From positions 186,001 through 250,000 of the forward strand of contig NZ_BCWX01000001.1 in the NCBI RefSeq assembly GCF_001894805.1: a DNA stretch of 64,000 bases. Reading direction: 5' to 3'. Below, one piece after another: positions 8,269 to 16,797 of this stretch (position 1 is the first letter of the stretch; each line of letters starts with the position of its first letter). The position numbers and the translations under genes were made by a program. Under the pieces are notes generated by a model. The model saw nothing but the letters and a program-made list of their open reading frames with translations. It made no database searches and was not told the origin of the DNA. This stretch comes from Rhodococcus globerulus NBRC 14531. GTDB lineage: Bacteria > Actinomycetota > Actinomycetes > Mycobacteriales > Mycobacteriaceae.

Positions 8269-8435
8269 TTCTGTTTAGAGACGAACTACAAGTATGTCAT
8301 TCGCGACATTTCGGTCTGAAGCGGACGAAGTGGACCGAAACAGACCGAGCGAACGCACCTTTCGTCGCCTTGGATGCGCCGAGAGGTACGTTCGCTCTGA
8401 AACAGGGAGTCGGGCGGAGCGTCGAAGCAACACAA

Positions 8436-8467
8436 AGGCCCGGAAGTCGGTATCGACTTCCGGGCCT
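8436..8467 (-). terminator. Perfect 14-bp terminator hairpin after the roadblock gene
   Basis: AGGCCCGGAAGTCG (8436-8449) and its exact complement (8454-8467) enclose a 4-nt loop, 16 nt past the roadblock gene stop. The rest of the 8269-8482 gap holds the promoter of the HNH lipoprotein, including an 8-bp inverted pair TCGGTCTG/CAGACCGA about 50 nt upstream of that gene. Confidence 0.8.
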
Positions 8468-8482
8468 GTGGAACGAGTTTGT

Positions 8483-9310
8483 TCAGATCTCGATCTTGGG
8501 AGTCTGCTCACCCAGCTTGTGGCGAGCCAGTGCCAGGTTCGCGCGCGTGCGTTCGAGGACGAGGTACACGAAGAGTGTGGACATTCCGGGCGTCTCGATC
8601 ACGCGGATGAGATGGTACTGGGTGGTCAGGGTGATCAGGATGCCTTCGAGGGTGTCGGTAATTCCCAGGTTACTCATCGTGCGGAGCTTTGCGCGCACAA
8701 CTTCGGAGTTTCCGGCACCGGCGTATTCGAGGCTGAAGGACGGGTTTCCGGCCATGCCGAGAACCATGCCGCTGTCGGCGTCGACGACGGCTGCACCTGT
8801 GGCGCCGTCGATACGCATCAGTTCGCCGAGGACCTTGTCGATGTTGCTCATTGCTTCTCCTTTGTAGGGCGTGGGATAGGGCGCAGGGGAGCGCTGCGAC
8901 TCCAGTTGATGCTTCGGCGGCGAAGTCATCGGTACATTCTTCGGCGGGGCTTGGGGGCGGGTTGGATCCAGCGCGCGAGGGGTTTGTCCTGCTTGCGCGT
9001 TTTGCGAAATAGGTCCGTAATGCGCAGATAGAGACACATTTATTGTTTCGGCCTCACCGATACGATCGGCGGTCAGCCACTCGCCGGCGGAACCGGAAAG
9101 GGGTGGCGGAACCACTGTCGGTGGGTCGAGCGGGGGCGGCTGAAGTTGCGGATACACCGGGGACGTCAGTGGCCGTTTGTACGGGATAGGTTGGCCCTCC
9201 GAATCGGATACGTTCGAGAACCACACGGCATACCCTGGGTCTTCGCGATCGAGGCTCGCCTCACGATCGTCGTCTTCTTCTCGGGATCCGCGCTTACGAA
9301 AGAGTCCCAC
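8483..9310 (-). CDS. Roadblock/LC7-domain protein with long proline-rich N-terminal extension
   Basis: 275 aa if read from GTG 9310. Residues 153-275 form a Roadblock/LC7 (MglB-like) domain beginning MSNIDKVLGELMRIDG and containing the ATGAAVVDADSGMVLGM core; such proteins regulate small GTPases or act as actinobacterial signalling scaffolds. Residues 1-150 are charged, then Pro/Gln-rich and look disordered. An excellent internal site (AAAGGAGAAGCA then ATG at 8851) would make the 123-aa roadblock domain alone. Both products may be made, or two genes have fused in frame. Followed by a strong terminator. Confidence 0.75.
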   Translation of the reverse strand: MGLFRKRGSREEDDDREASLDREDPGYAVWFSNVSDSEGQPIPYKRPLTSPVYPQLQPPPLDPPTVVPPPLSGSAGEWLTADRIGEAETINVSLSAHYGPISQNAQAGQTPRALDPTRPQAPPKNVPMTSPPKHQLESQRSPAPYPTPYKGEAMSNIDKVLGELMRIDGATGAAVVDADSGMVLGMAGNPSFSLEYAGAGNSEVVRAKLRTMSNLGITDTLEGILITLTTQYHLIRVIETPGMSTLFVYLVLERTRANLALARHKLGEQTPKIEI

Positions 9311-9487
9311 AAGCCTCTACCCCTTTTGAGACGAATCTCTTCTACTGTACATCCCGCTCGAATCGAGTAGGAGACTGCGGAAACCCGCCCCTAGTTACCT
9401 TGCAGCTACGTAAGACTATCACGGTGTCGCGATCGGGGCCGGGGCTCTGCGGCTCGGCTGCCCAGTCAGCTCTGGCATTCTGAAGAG

Positions 9488-9877
9488 ATGAAGAAAACGA
9501 TTGTCGGGTTCATCGGAGCCTGTTCATTGATAGCGCTGGTGGCCTGCGGTTCCGACGGCGGGACGCCGACCGAAGTGGGGACTCTGACGTCCACTGCGCC
9601 GGCGACCGATACAGATGGCGTTACCGCTACCGAGGGCACCGCGGTAGCGGGGCTTCCGCGCACGTACGAGCAAGCCTGCAACGACGTCCTCAAGTTTCTC
9701 GACGGATATCAGCAGGCGATCGACGAATCAGGCGACGACATCGGACTGACCCGTGAGTCGCTGGCGAACGACATGCTGACGTCGGTGCAGGCTTACCCGG
9801 AATGGTCGACTCTGTCCGCCGACGAGCAGGCCGAGGTAACGCGCGGATTCGACGCAGCGGTCGCCGGAAGCTGCTGA
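9488..9877 (+). CDS. Small lipoprotein of unknown function
   Basis: 129 aa. The signal peptide MKKTIVGFIGACSLIALVAC ends at the lipidated Cys20. A Thr/Ala/Asp-rich linker (about 21-60) leads to a helical mature domain with two further Cys residues (about 68 and 129) that could form a disulfide. I recognise no family. It is monocistronic, with 176 nt of upstream sequence shared with the divergent roadblock gene. Confidence 0.7.
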   Translation: MKKTIVGFIGACSLIALVACGSDGGTPTEVGTLTSTAPATDTDGVTATEGTAVAGLPRTYEQACNDVLKFLDGYQQAIDESGDDIGLTRESLANDMLTSVQAYPEWSTLSADEQAEVTRGFDAAVAGSC

Positions 9878-9897
9878 AGGCAACCTTCACCCGACCG

Positions 9898-10821
9898 TCA
9901 GAACAGTGACTCCTGAATTGCGACGCCCGGAGAGTCGAAGTTGCCCACCGTGACGGTACGCCCGACCAGCGCCGAGATGTCTGCGACAAAGTGAGGGGAT
10001 TCCGGGTCGGTATCGGTACGGAACAGTGCCACCGGCCCGGTCAGGCCTTCGAGGTACAGAGAGTGCTCACCCGATTCGAAGGAATGGGGATACATCAGCG
10101 CCGGGGTGGCGTCGAAAACGATCTGCGAGCAGGCCGGTGGTGTCCAGACCTCGGGCTGTTCGAAAATCTCGATGCCCTCGATTCCGGATCCGATGTAGGA
10201 CAACTCTTCTCGGTTCGAGACAATGAACTGTTGCAACTCGTTGCGCAACGCAGCGGTGTCGATTCTGTTTGTCAGTGCCTCGAGTTTGCGGGATGTGCGG
10301 ATCGCCTGGCTCAGGTGAAACTGCGTCGACACGTCAGCTTCGAGAGTTCGAATGTTGTAACCGTCCGTCGAACCGGCGACGTACAGGGCGGCTGCGGCGC
10401 CTTGCTCCGCGACGCGCGGGTACTTGCGGAACTGCGACGCCGTCCCCACCTTCATCCGGCCACCGGCGAAGATGTCGATATACAGCCATTGTGGCTGGGT
10501 GAGGTAGGTGCGCACATTCGGGTGAATGTGCGCACCGTTCACGTGAGCCTGGTGAACGCTTGTGAATCCTTCGCGATTTCTGCACCGGTCACATTGGCGT
10601 CCGCTGGTCACCTTCGCGCCTCGATCGCACGGGAGGTAACCGGGTCCGTCGGCCGTCATGTCGCGCCACCCGAGGCACCGCCGTCCCCGGCGCTCGTCCA
10701 CAGAAAACCGGAATACCGACGTGTGCGTGAAGAACGTGGTGTCGCCGGTTGTGTCGTCGACGAGGCGGATACGAGGAGCTGCCGGATCCGACCATTCGAT
10801 ACCGCGCACGAGCAAGGTCAT
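9898..10821 (-). CDS. DUF2797-like conserved protein
   Basis: 307 aa with no signal peptide or membrane span. The N-terminal half carries a putative zinc-binding group, CDRGAKVTSGRQCDRCRN (spacing C-x13-C-x2-C), with further His residues shortly after, and then YIDIFAGGRMKVGTASQFR, which resembles DUF2797 and its distant GIY-YIG-like strand pattern. The function is not known. Assignment rests on the Cys pattern and the KVGT segment and is moderate. It shares no overlap with neighbours. Confidence 0.55.
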   Translation of the reverse strand: MTLLVRGIEWSDPAAPRIRLVDDTTGDTTFFTHTSVFRFSVDERRGRRCLGWRDMTADGPGYLPCDRGAKVTSGRQCDRCRNREGFTSVHQAHVNGAHIHPNVRTYLTQPQWLYIDIFAGGRMKVGTASQFRKYPRVAEQGAAAALYVAGSTDGYNIRTLEADVSTQFHLSQAIRTSRKLEALTNRIDTAALRNELQQFIVSNREELSYIGSGIEGIEIFEQPEVWTPPACSQIVFDATPALMYPHSFESGEHSLYLEGLTGPVALFRTDTDPESPHFVADISALVGRTVTVGNFDSPGVAIQESLF

Positions 10822-10892
10822 GATGGAAGTGCCGGTTCCTTTTTTCGGATGTACGAGGAACCACTGATGTTAGTGCGTCGGATATCAGTGCG

Positions 10893-11657
10893 TCAGCTGC
10901 CGGGCAACCCAGGGTAGTAGGTGCCTGCCGACCAACCGCCGTCTACGGCCAGCTCGGCTCCTGACATGTAACTTGCGTCGTCGCTGGCAGCGAAGGCCGT
11001 TACCCGGGCCACCTCGTCGGGGAGCCCGATTCGCCGCAGCGGAACCTGACCGTACGGCTTCTGCAGGTCGTCGCCCGTGCGGCCCATCGGGTTGCCCAGC
11101 TGGGTATCGACGCCACCGGGATGTACCGAGCAGACGCGGATGCCCGACGGTCCGAGTTCGAGTGCCTGAGTTTTGGTGAGTCCACGGACCGCCCATTTGC
11201 TGGCGGTGTAGGCGCTCAGGCCGTTCACTCCGCGCAAGCCGTCGACGGACGAAATGTTGACGATCACGCCACGCGCGGCTTTCTTCATCACGGGAACAAC
11301 AGTCTTCGCGCCCAGCATTGCGCCGATGACGTTGACGGAGAACAACTTTTCGACGGCAGCGACGTCGATGTCCTCGACAGCGGCAAAGGCAAGCATGCCC
11401 GCATTGTTGATCAGGACGTCCACAGTGCCGAACTGGGAAGTCGTGTCTTCGACGAGGCTCACCCAATCGGATTCGCTGCTGACATCAAGATGGTGGAAGA
11501 CGCCGCCGATATCGGCAGCGACCGCGGCGCCTTTCTCGTCGAGCACGTCGCCGATGACAACCGTCGCGCCTTCCGCTGCGAGGAGTCGGGCGGTTGCTTC
11601 TCCCATTCCCTGAGAACCGCCGGTGACGATCGCTACCTTGCCTACAAATCTGTTCAT
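10893..11657 (-). CDS. Short-chain dehydrogenase/reductase (SDR)
   Basis: 254 aa classical SDR: TGGSQGMGEATA cofactor loop, NNAG (about 90), catalytic Ser then YTASKWAVRG with Tyr-x3-Lys, and C-terminal AVDGGWSAG. An Asp (IGDVLD) at the end of the second strand suggests NAD preference. Members of this branch include 3-alpha/20-beta-hydroxysteroid dehydrogenase-like enzymes, but the substrate cannot be read from the sequence. ATG 11657 is used; it is divergent from the GIY-YIG gene. Confidence 0.88.
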   Translation of the reverse strand: MNRFVGKVAIVTGGSQGMGEATARLLAAEGATVVIGDVLDEKGAAVAADIGGVFHHLDVSSESDWVSLVEDTTSQFGTVDVLINNAGMLAFAAVEDIDVAAVEKLFSVNVIGAMLGAKTVVPVMKKAARGVIVNISSVDGLRGVNGLSAYTASKWAVRGLTKTQALELGPSGIRVCSVHPGGVDTQLGNPMGRTGDDLQKPYGQVPLRRIGLPDEVARVTAFAASDDASYMSGAELAVDGGWSAGTYYPGLPGS

Positions 11658-11772
11658 GCACCGATTCTGTGGCGGTAGCGCCGGGTCCGTATCGGGCAGT
11701 CCCGCTGGCCGGAAACGTCCCGATGACGTGCGACTGACCTCGGGCCTGCTTGTGATCGCCTAGGCTCGTGGC

Positions 11773-12900
11773 ATGGCTATTGTCTGGACAGTTCCGCGTG
11801 GTATCAGCCCCACCCTGCTCGTAGCACCGTTGATCAAGGAGTTTCTCGCCGAGGGCGAAGGCACCCTCGACTCGAGGCTGAGCGCGGTCGGCATTGTGTG
11901 TGCCTCGCTCGAGAAGCAGGTCGGTCGCACGTTCACGTCGATCAGTTCGGCGTCGGCAGCCATCTTCTCGGGCGCCGCAGCATCGTCGAGTGTGCCCGAT
12001 GCGCTCAGGCTCGCGGTGATGCGGACGCTGTCCACCGAGGTGCTCGTCCGTAAGCCGGCTCCACAACCGTTCTCCGAGAAGGTCGGAAAGCGCTTGGGAG
12101 AGTATGTGTTCGCGTTGCGTGACCCGCGTAACAACCAGGTGTTCCATGTCGGCCACGGCACCGGAAACCAGGTATTCGCTTCGGTTTTCGAGGCACTCGG
12201 TGAACTCGACAACCTCGAAGGAGCCTCCGGGTCAGCGGATACACCCGGAGTGACCGCTGCAAAAATTTCACGTATTCGCGAGATCTACGACGCCGGTTCG
12301 GCAGTCGAGCACTACGTTCTCATCCGCAGCGTATCCGGGGCGGATGCAAGCGGCACGGCAGACGCCGTGGTCAGCGGCATCGTGGAGACGCTGCGGATCA
12401 GTGAGGCGGGCGAGAACCTGACCAACCTTGCGGGTGAGGTCACTGACAAGGATCTGCGGGCAACCCGCGTCGAGGAAATCGCCCTTCGCTATTCGGCAGA
12501 CCCGGCACCGGAATTGCCGACACCCAGTGTGGTGCTGCACGTTCCGGGTTCTGCTCGCGCCGGCGCCACCGCAGAAGAGATCTACGAACTCGCCCGCCAG
12601 GAATGGGCGGCCGGCGCCGCAGTGCGTGCCGAAGCCGGGATTCCTGTACTCGTCTTCGCGGACAGCGTCATTCGTGGCGCTTTCCGCGCGCAGTCGTGGG
12701 AGGTGTCCACTCGTAACGCCGACGGCAGCATGCTGTGGCGCTTCACCGGCGACGTCGACGAGGAGCTGGCGGCCAAGTACGTCGGCACCGAAATCACTCC
12801 GCACAACGTCGGACTCAAGAAGTGGCCGGTCAGCGGTTGGGTTACCCGACTGACCACCGCTCGCCCCGGGGCGGCGATGCCGGGTCCGCGTAAGAAGTAA
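11773..12900 (+). CDS. Protein with LEM-3-like GIY-YIG domain and unknown flanks
   Basis: 375 aa. Residues about 112-200 read LGEYVFALRDPRNNQVFHVG followed by HGTGNQVFASVFEAL, which matches the LEM-3/COG3680-type GIY-YIG fold in which YVY..L.DP...FYVGKG is typical; here the Tyr and Lys of YVGKG are His and His, so catalysis is uncertain. The N-terminal about 110 residues and the C-terminal about 150 residues (ending with basic GPRKK) have no family I recognise. It could be a DNA-processing or sensing protein. The last codons and stop are duplicated immediately downstream. Confidence 0.6.
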   Translation: MAIVWTVPRGISPTLLVAPLIKEFLAEGEGTLDSRLSAVGIVCASLEKQVGRTFTSISSASAAIFSGAAASSSVPDALRLAVMRTLSTEVLVRKPAPQPFSEKVGKRLGEYVFALRDPRNNQVFHVGHGTGNQVFASVFEALGELDNLEGASGSADTPGVTAAKISRIREIYDAGSAVEHYVLIRSVSGADASGTADAVVSGIVETLRISEAGENLTNLAGEVTDKDLRATRVEEIALRYSADPAPELPTPSVVLHVPGSARAGATAEEIYELARQEWAAGAAVRAEAGIPVLVFADSVIRGAFRAQSWEVSTRNADGSMLWRFTGDVDEELAAKYVGTEITPHNVGLKKWPVSGWVTRLTTARPGAAMPGPRKK

Positions 12901-12918
12901 GGTCCGCGTAAGAAGTAA
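12883..12918. repeat. Exact 18-bp tandem duplication spanning a stop codon
   Basis: GGTCCGCGTAAGAAGTAA at 12883-12900 is repeated exactly at 12901-12918. The first copy ends the GIY-YIG gene; the second carries a second in-frame TAA, so it is translationally silent. Confidence 0.9.
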
Positions 12919-12960
12919 GACGAGGTTGGGCTCCGGAGTTTTCGGAGCCCAACCTCGTCT
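12918..12960. terminator. Perfect 18-bp bidirectional terminator
   Basis: Arms 12918-12935 and 12943-12960 are exact complements around a 7-nt loop GAGTTTT. The hairpin sits between the convergent GIY-YIG and Dyp-peroxidase genes and its distal base overlaps the Dyp stop codon. Confidence 0.9.
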
Positions 12961-14161
12961 ATTTCAGTAGTCCACTGCCGAGGTAGTCGTTTTCCTCGCA
13001 TCCGGGCGGAATGAGATAGACGGCCGAACCGATCGGCGTTGTCCACTCGTTGAGTGCGTCGAAGTCACTCAGTCGCTGCTGAACGGGCAGATACTGCGCC
13101 GCGATGTCCCGCTGGAACGCCGCGAAGATCAGCCCGGAGTTGGACGTTTCCTCGCCTTCCGGTGGGTCGTCGTAGTTGTAGGCACGACGGAAGAACTGCT
13201 CTCCCTCGTGCATTCGATGCGAGCGTGCGATGTGTGATCCCGGCGGAATGACCGGGATACCGAACCTGTCGGTAGCGGTGAAATCAGCCTCGTCGAACTC
13301 GTCGGTGCCGGTCAACGGAGCGCCGTTCGACAACGTGCGACCCATCGTGAGTTCACGCGCCGGTCGATCCAGTTCGTCCCACGTATCCATTTCCATGCGA
13401 ATTCTCCGAAGCACCAACGACGTTCCCCCGGCTAACCACGGCTGATCGGCGCCGTCGCTCCATACGAGGGAGTCGAAATCCGTGGTTCCCGGCGCCGGGT
13501 TGACGGTACCGTCGACCTGGCCCATGAGGTTACGCATAGTTGTTCCCTCGGGCGCGGTTCCCCGTGCGCTGCGAAACCCTTTCTGCGTCCACCGAATTGA
13601 GGTCAGTGAGCGGGCGTTCTTGGTCAGTACCCGTACCGCATGCGCGACGGTGACGGGATCGTCGCTGCAGATCTGAAGGAGAAGATCCGTTGCGCCCCAG
13701 CGATCTTCGAGTCGGTCGATCGGGTAGCTCGGTAGCGGAGCGCACCACGCTGGTGCCCGATCCTGTAACCCCAGAGCGGTGAACAGTCCGGGCCCGTAGC
13801 CGACGGTGATCGTCAGCCTCGACGGATCAACCGCCAGTTCCTTCTCGGTATCGGCCAGAGCGGGCATTCCCGCAGTGAGGCGAGCAGCGTCGGCTGTCCA
13901 CATCTTCATGATTCCGATGACGGCGGCCAGGTCGACTCCTGGTCGCAGATCGAAGCCGACAAAGGTGGCGTGTGCTTGCGGCGGGGTGCTGACGCCTCCC
14001 TGATGAACGCCGTGGAACGGAACGACGGCTTTACCCGGAGACGGTTCATCGGCCTGTGCCAGAGTTGCTGCACCCCACGTTGTTCCCGCGACCGCAAGCG
14101 CGGCAGCGCCACCTCCGAGGAGGCGCCGCCGGCTCAGTCGCAGGTTGCTGTTCTCAGCCAC
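12959..14161 (-). CDS. Dyp-type haem peroxidase, Tat-exported (EfeB-like)
   Basis: 400 aa. A twin-arginine signal (SRRRLLGGGAAALAVAG) ends near residue 38. The GxxDG catalytic motif appears as GQVDGTVN (about 215) with the distal Asp, and the proximal haem His lies in HIARSHRMHEG (about 315). Dyp/EfeB enzymes use H2O2 to oxidise dyes or porphyrins, and in EfeUOB systems take part in iron handling. Here it overlaps the PCuAC gene by 8 nt and follows a PepSY membrane protein, suggesting an extracytoplasmic copper/haem module rather than an EfeUOB operon. Confidence 0.9.
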   Translation of the reverse strand: MAENSNLRLSRRRLLGGGAAALAVAGTTWGAATLAQADEPSPGKAVVPFHGVHQGGVSTPPQAHATFVGFDLRPGVDLAAVIGIMKMWTADAARLTAGMPALADTEKELAVDPSRLTITVGYGPGLFTALGLQDRAPAWCAPLPSYPIDRLEDRWGATDLLLQICSDDPVTVAHAVRVLTKNARSLTSIRWTQKGFRSARGTAPEGTTMRNLMGQVDGTVNPAPGTTDFDSLVWSDGADQPWLAGGTSLVLRRIRMEMDTWDELDRPARELTMGRTLSNGAPLTGTDEFDEADFTATDRFGIPVIPPGSHIARSHRMHEGEQFFRRAYNYDDPPEGEETSNSGLIFAAFQRDIAAQYLPVQQRLSDFDALNEWTTPIGSAVYLIPPGCEENDYLGSGLLK

Positions 14162-14654
14162 CGTGATTGGGGTCGTAGTTCTCCTGGTTACCGGAGAAGT
14201 CGCGGATCTGGGCTGTGAAGGTGGAACTGGAACCGTCGTCGTAGATCAGGGTGACGTCGGTTTCGGCGCCGGGGAGGAGTGGGCCGGCGAGTTCCATGAA
14301 CATCAGATGATCGCCGCCTGGCGCAAGGCTGGCGGAACTGTTCGCGGGAACCCGAAAACCACCGTCCTTGGGGCGCATTGTCATTGTCCCGGCGTCTCCG
14401 GTCACAACTTCGTGCAGTTCGACGCGAGCGGACGCCGGACTGGTGGCCGAGACGACCCGTACGTCTTTGTCGCTGGAATTAACGAGCTCGGCAAAGGCCG
14501 CGCTCATGCCGCCCGGCGCGGCCTTGACCCATTGATCCTCGATCGTGATGGATTGTGCCGCTTCGGTTTCCTTGCCGGACTCCGATGAACAACCGGTCAG
14601 CGTCAGGGCTGCTGCCAACGCGGCGGCGGTGAACAGTGTGGTGCGAACAGACAT
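14154..14654 (-). CDS. PCuAC-type copper chaperone lipoprotein
   Basis: 166 aa. The lipoprotein signal ends in LTLTGC (Cys22). The mature part has the PCuAC (DUF461) copper motif: His in VELHEVV, then Met in MTMRP, then the HLMFMEL element, giving the H..M..H-x-M arrangement that binds Cu(I)/Cu(II) outside the membrane. Such proteins deliver copper to cytochrome oxidase or other cuproproteins. It overlaps the start of the Dyp peroxidase (ATG of the latter inside its 3' end), so the two are translationally coupled. Confidence 0.85.
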   Translation of the reverse strand: MSVRTTLFTAAALAAALTLTGCSSESGKETEAAQSITIEDQWVKAAPGGMSAAFAELVNSSDKDVRVVSATSPASARVELHEVVTGDAGTMTMRPKDGGFRVPANSSASLAPGGDHLMFMELAGPLLPGAETDVTLIYDDGSSSTFTAQIRDFSGNQENYDPNHGG

Positions 14655-14676
14655 GTGTATCTCCGTAGTTCGAGTA

Positions 14677-16107
14677 TCAGGTGGTTGCGCGGCGTCGGAG
14701 TGCCGCGACGGAAAGGTCGATCAGGAGGAATGCGATCAGGCTGAGGCCGAGCAGCGGAACGAACCAGCCGATCAGGGCGGTGCAGGCGATCAGTGCAACA
14801 ACGCTGATCGGAGCGAGTTTTCGGATGCCACCGCGTGTGGGTGCTCGGCCTACAGCCCACTCGGATCCTCGGATGGGTCGTCGACGCCACCACATGATGT
14901 AGCCGCGAATGACGATGCTCGCCAACGCAACGGCGAGTGCGGCGAGCGCGATCTGATTGGCGAGACCGAAGAGAAGTCCCATGTGCAGCTGGATTCCCCA
15001 GGCCGAGAGTTTTGCCGCGATAGGCCAATCCGCGAACCACAGCTCGTCGGTGACCTTCTGTGTTGCTCCGTCGATTGCAATGGTGTTGTTGCTCATAACC
15101 CAGGGCTGACGCGTCTGGGCGACGGTGAAAGCGGTGTGTGCATCAGCTGGGATCGACACCTCGACGGGGCCGGTGATGCCGTGATACCTGGCGATGCCGA
15201 GGACCGCGTCGACCCGTCCGACGTTCGTGTCCGTCAGAGTCCCGGTGGCGATCGGGGCCATGTCGTGACCGTCGTGTCCGCCGGACGGCTGCGCGGGAGC
15301 GCCGCCAAGTGTCTTGACCACCGAAGGGGTGGTCCAACTCAGTGCGGTTCTCATGTTGCTGACGTTCTCACCGGCGTATGTCGACCACGTGAGCCCGGTT
15401 GCCGAGAGAAACACCAGTGCTACTGCGATCCAGATGCCGACAACTCCGTGCCAGTTCAGGGTTCGGTTACGCCCGGCGGACGTTCGATCCAGGGTGAGCA
15501 GACGGGCGTTGCGAGAGGTTCGGTACCGGCGGAACCACAGGTAGACACCGCCGAGGGCAACCACCCACATCCACGACGCGGCCAGCTCGCTGTACAGGCG
15601 TCCCGGTTCGCCGAGATGAAGGTTGCGGTGGAGCTGGGAAATCCAGGTTCGGACCGGCAGCGAGCCGCTACTGCCGTACACGGTCAACTCGCCGACCGGT
15701 TGAGCGAGCACCGGGTCGACAAATACCGCGAGTCTCTCGGACTCGCCGAGAGACGGATCGGTGAACAGAACTCGGGTGGTTTCGCCGGCGGCAGGAGACG
15801 GGCGGATCGCTGAGACCGTCAAGTCCGGGCGGTACTGCTGAGCGGAGCGGATCTGATCGTTCAGTGATGCGAGCTGTCCGGTGCTGTCGGTTTGTAGGTA
15901 GTCGCTGTAGACAAATTTCTCGATGGTGGGTGCCACCGCGTAGAGGCCACCGCTCAACGCCGCGATGAGGATGAACGGTCCGATGAGAATTCCGGCGTAG
16001 AAATGCAGGCGCAGGATCAGGGGTCTGGCGCCGCCGGCCTTCTTCTTCGGAGGGGAACTGTCGTTGGAAGCGTGCGGCTGCGCGCGCTCCATTTCGGGTG
16101 CGGACAT
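14677..16107 (-). CDS. PepSY-associated transmembrane protein
   Basis: 476 aa integral membrane protein with four or five clear hydrophobic segments: about 35-60 (HFYAGILIGPFILIAALSGG), 185-205, 225-250, and a C-terminal group. The LHRNLHLGEPGR segment before the second span and a His-rich loop (GGHDGHDM, about 285) are typical of PepSY_TM proteins found near iron- and copper-uptake genes. These likely act in periplasmic-side ferric or cupric reduction or sensing. It lies 22 nt upstream of the PCuAC gene in the same direction. Confidence 0.85.
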   Translation of the reverse strand: MSAPEMERAQPHASNDSSPPKKKAGGARPLILRLHFYAGILIGPFILIAALSGGLYAVAPTIEKFVYSDYLQTDSTGQLASLNDQIRSAQQYRPDLTVSAIRPSPAAGETTRVLFTDPSLGESERLAVFVDPVLAQPVGELTVYGSSGSLPVRTWISQLHRNLHLGEPGRLYSELAASWMWVVALGGVYLWFRRYRTSRNARLLTLDRTSAGRNRTLNWHGVVGIWIAVALVFLSATGLTWSTYAGENVSNMRTALSWTTPSVVKTLGGAPAQPSGGHDGHDMAPIATGTLTDTNVGRVDAVLGIARYHGITGPVEVSIPADAHTAFTVAQTRQPWVMSNNTIAIDGATQKVTDELWFADWPIAAKLSAWGIQLHMGLLFGLANQIALAALAVALASIVIRGYIMWWRRRPIRGSEWAVGRAPTRGGIRKLAPISVVALIACTALIGWFVPLLGLSLIAFLLIDLSVAALRRRATT

Positions 16108-16123
16108 GCGTGTACTCGATCCC

Positions 16124-16169
16124 GCTGTGCGCCTTTCTTAACCGTCGGCGGTTGGTAAAGGCGCACAGC
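16124..16169 (-). terminator. 13-bp hairpin between the DUF membrane gene and the PepSY gene
   Basis: GCTGTGCGCCTTT (16124-16136) is exactly complementary to 16157-16169. It follows the stop of the gene ending at 16223 and precedes the PepSY start at 16107, so it may end the upstream transcript or act as a leader attenuator for the PepSY-PCuAC-Dyp operon. Confidence 0.6.
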
Positions 16170-16222
16170 AATGGGGCGCACGGGATTTCGTGCGCAGAAA
16201 GGAAAGGGAAAGGAAAAGTGAG

Positions 16223-16753
16223 TTACACGAATGCCGGCGGGCCGCGCGTGCCCAGACCGGAGGTGAGAAGTTGCCGGAGAACAACTTTGGCGCGGTAGCG
16301 AGTGCGGACGGTGAGGGGTGAGTGCTGCGGCGCCCAGGGCCGCAGCAGGACTGCAACGATTGTTGCCACCGTGGACGCCGCAACGACGTAGCCGCGTTCG
16401 GCGCCGCGGATCGCCGCCGCGCAGACTCCGACCGCAGCGATATGAGCCGCGAGCATCGGGAGCGACGGAACAACGCCGTGCTGGTGGTCCGAGGCAATGG
16501 TCAGTGTTGTGTGGCCGATCGCCTGCCCGGCAGCAAGCATGAGAGCCAAGGCCGCGGTGGGCGAGCGACGAGTATCGATGGAAGCAACGACGGCGCCGAC
16601 GCTCGCGCAGGCGAGGAGCAACAAGACCACCGCACTTTGCGACGGCGCCATGCCTCCGCCGCCGAGTGCGTGGGCGGCGAGGGATACCGCTCCGGACGTG
16701 CCGCCGACAAATCCGCCGCGCAACTGCGCGACATCAGCGAGGCGGGAGGTCAT
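16223..16753 (-). CDS. Conserved membrane protein of unknown function
   Basis: About 176 aa starting MTSRLADV at ATG 16753. Five hydrophobic segments are visible (about 18-38, 42-60, 68-85, 100-118, 123-142), with a His-bearing loop SDHQHG between the third and fourth. The C-terminus is basic. I do not recognise the family. Its position upstream of PepSY, PCuAC and Dyp and its His loop suggest a metal-related role, which is inference. A perfect dyad (16771-16797) lies 18 nt before the start. Confidence 0.65.
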   Translation of the reverse strand: MTSRLADVAQLRGGFVGGTSGAVSLAAHALGGGGMAPSQSAVVLLLLACASVGAVVASIDTRRSPTAALALMLAAGQAIGHTTLTIASDHQHGVVPSLPMLAAHIAAVGVCAAAIRGAERGYVVAASTVATIVAVLLRPWAPQHSPLTVRTRYRAKVVLRQLLTSGLGTRGPPAFV

Positions 16754-16770
16754 AGGTGCAAAGGATACAG

Positions 16771-16797
16771 GCACCTACTACCACGGTTAGTAGGTGC
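16771..16797. promoter_or_regulatory. Perfect 10-7-10 dyad, candidate operator
   Basis: GCACCTACTA and TAGTAGGTGC flank a 7-nt centre just upstream of the membrane-protein start at 16753. The perfect symmetry and position in a promoter region suggest a repressor site, possibly metal-responsive given the downstream genes. The rest of 16798-17075 shows no gene; it holds the promoter region of the divergent ATPase gene. Confidence 0.5.

Noticed and set aside
14545-15813. 422-codon plus-strand open frame across PCuAC and PepSY genes
   Set aside because: Runs antisense to two genes with clear signal and membrane features; no motif of its own.
12959-16107. EfeUOB iron-uptake operon
   Set aside because: Dyp peroxidase is present but EfeU and EfeO are not; neighbours are PCuAC and PepSY proteins.
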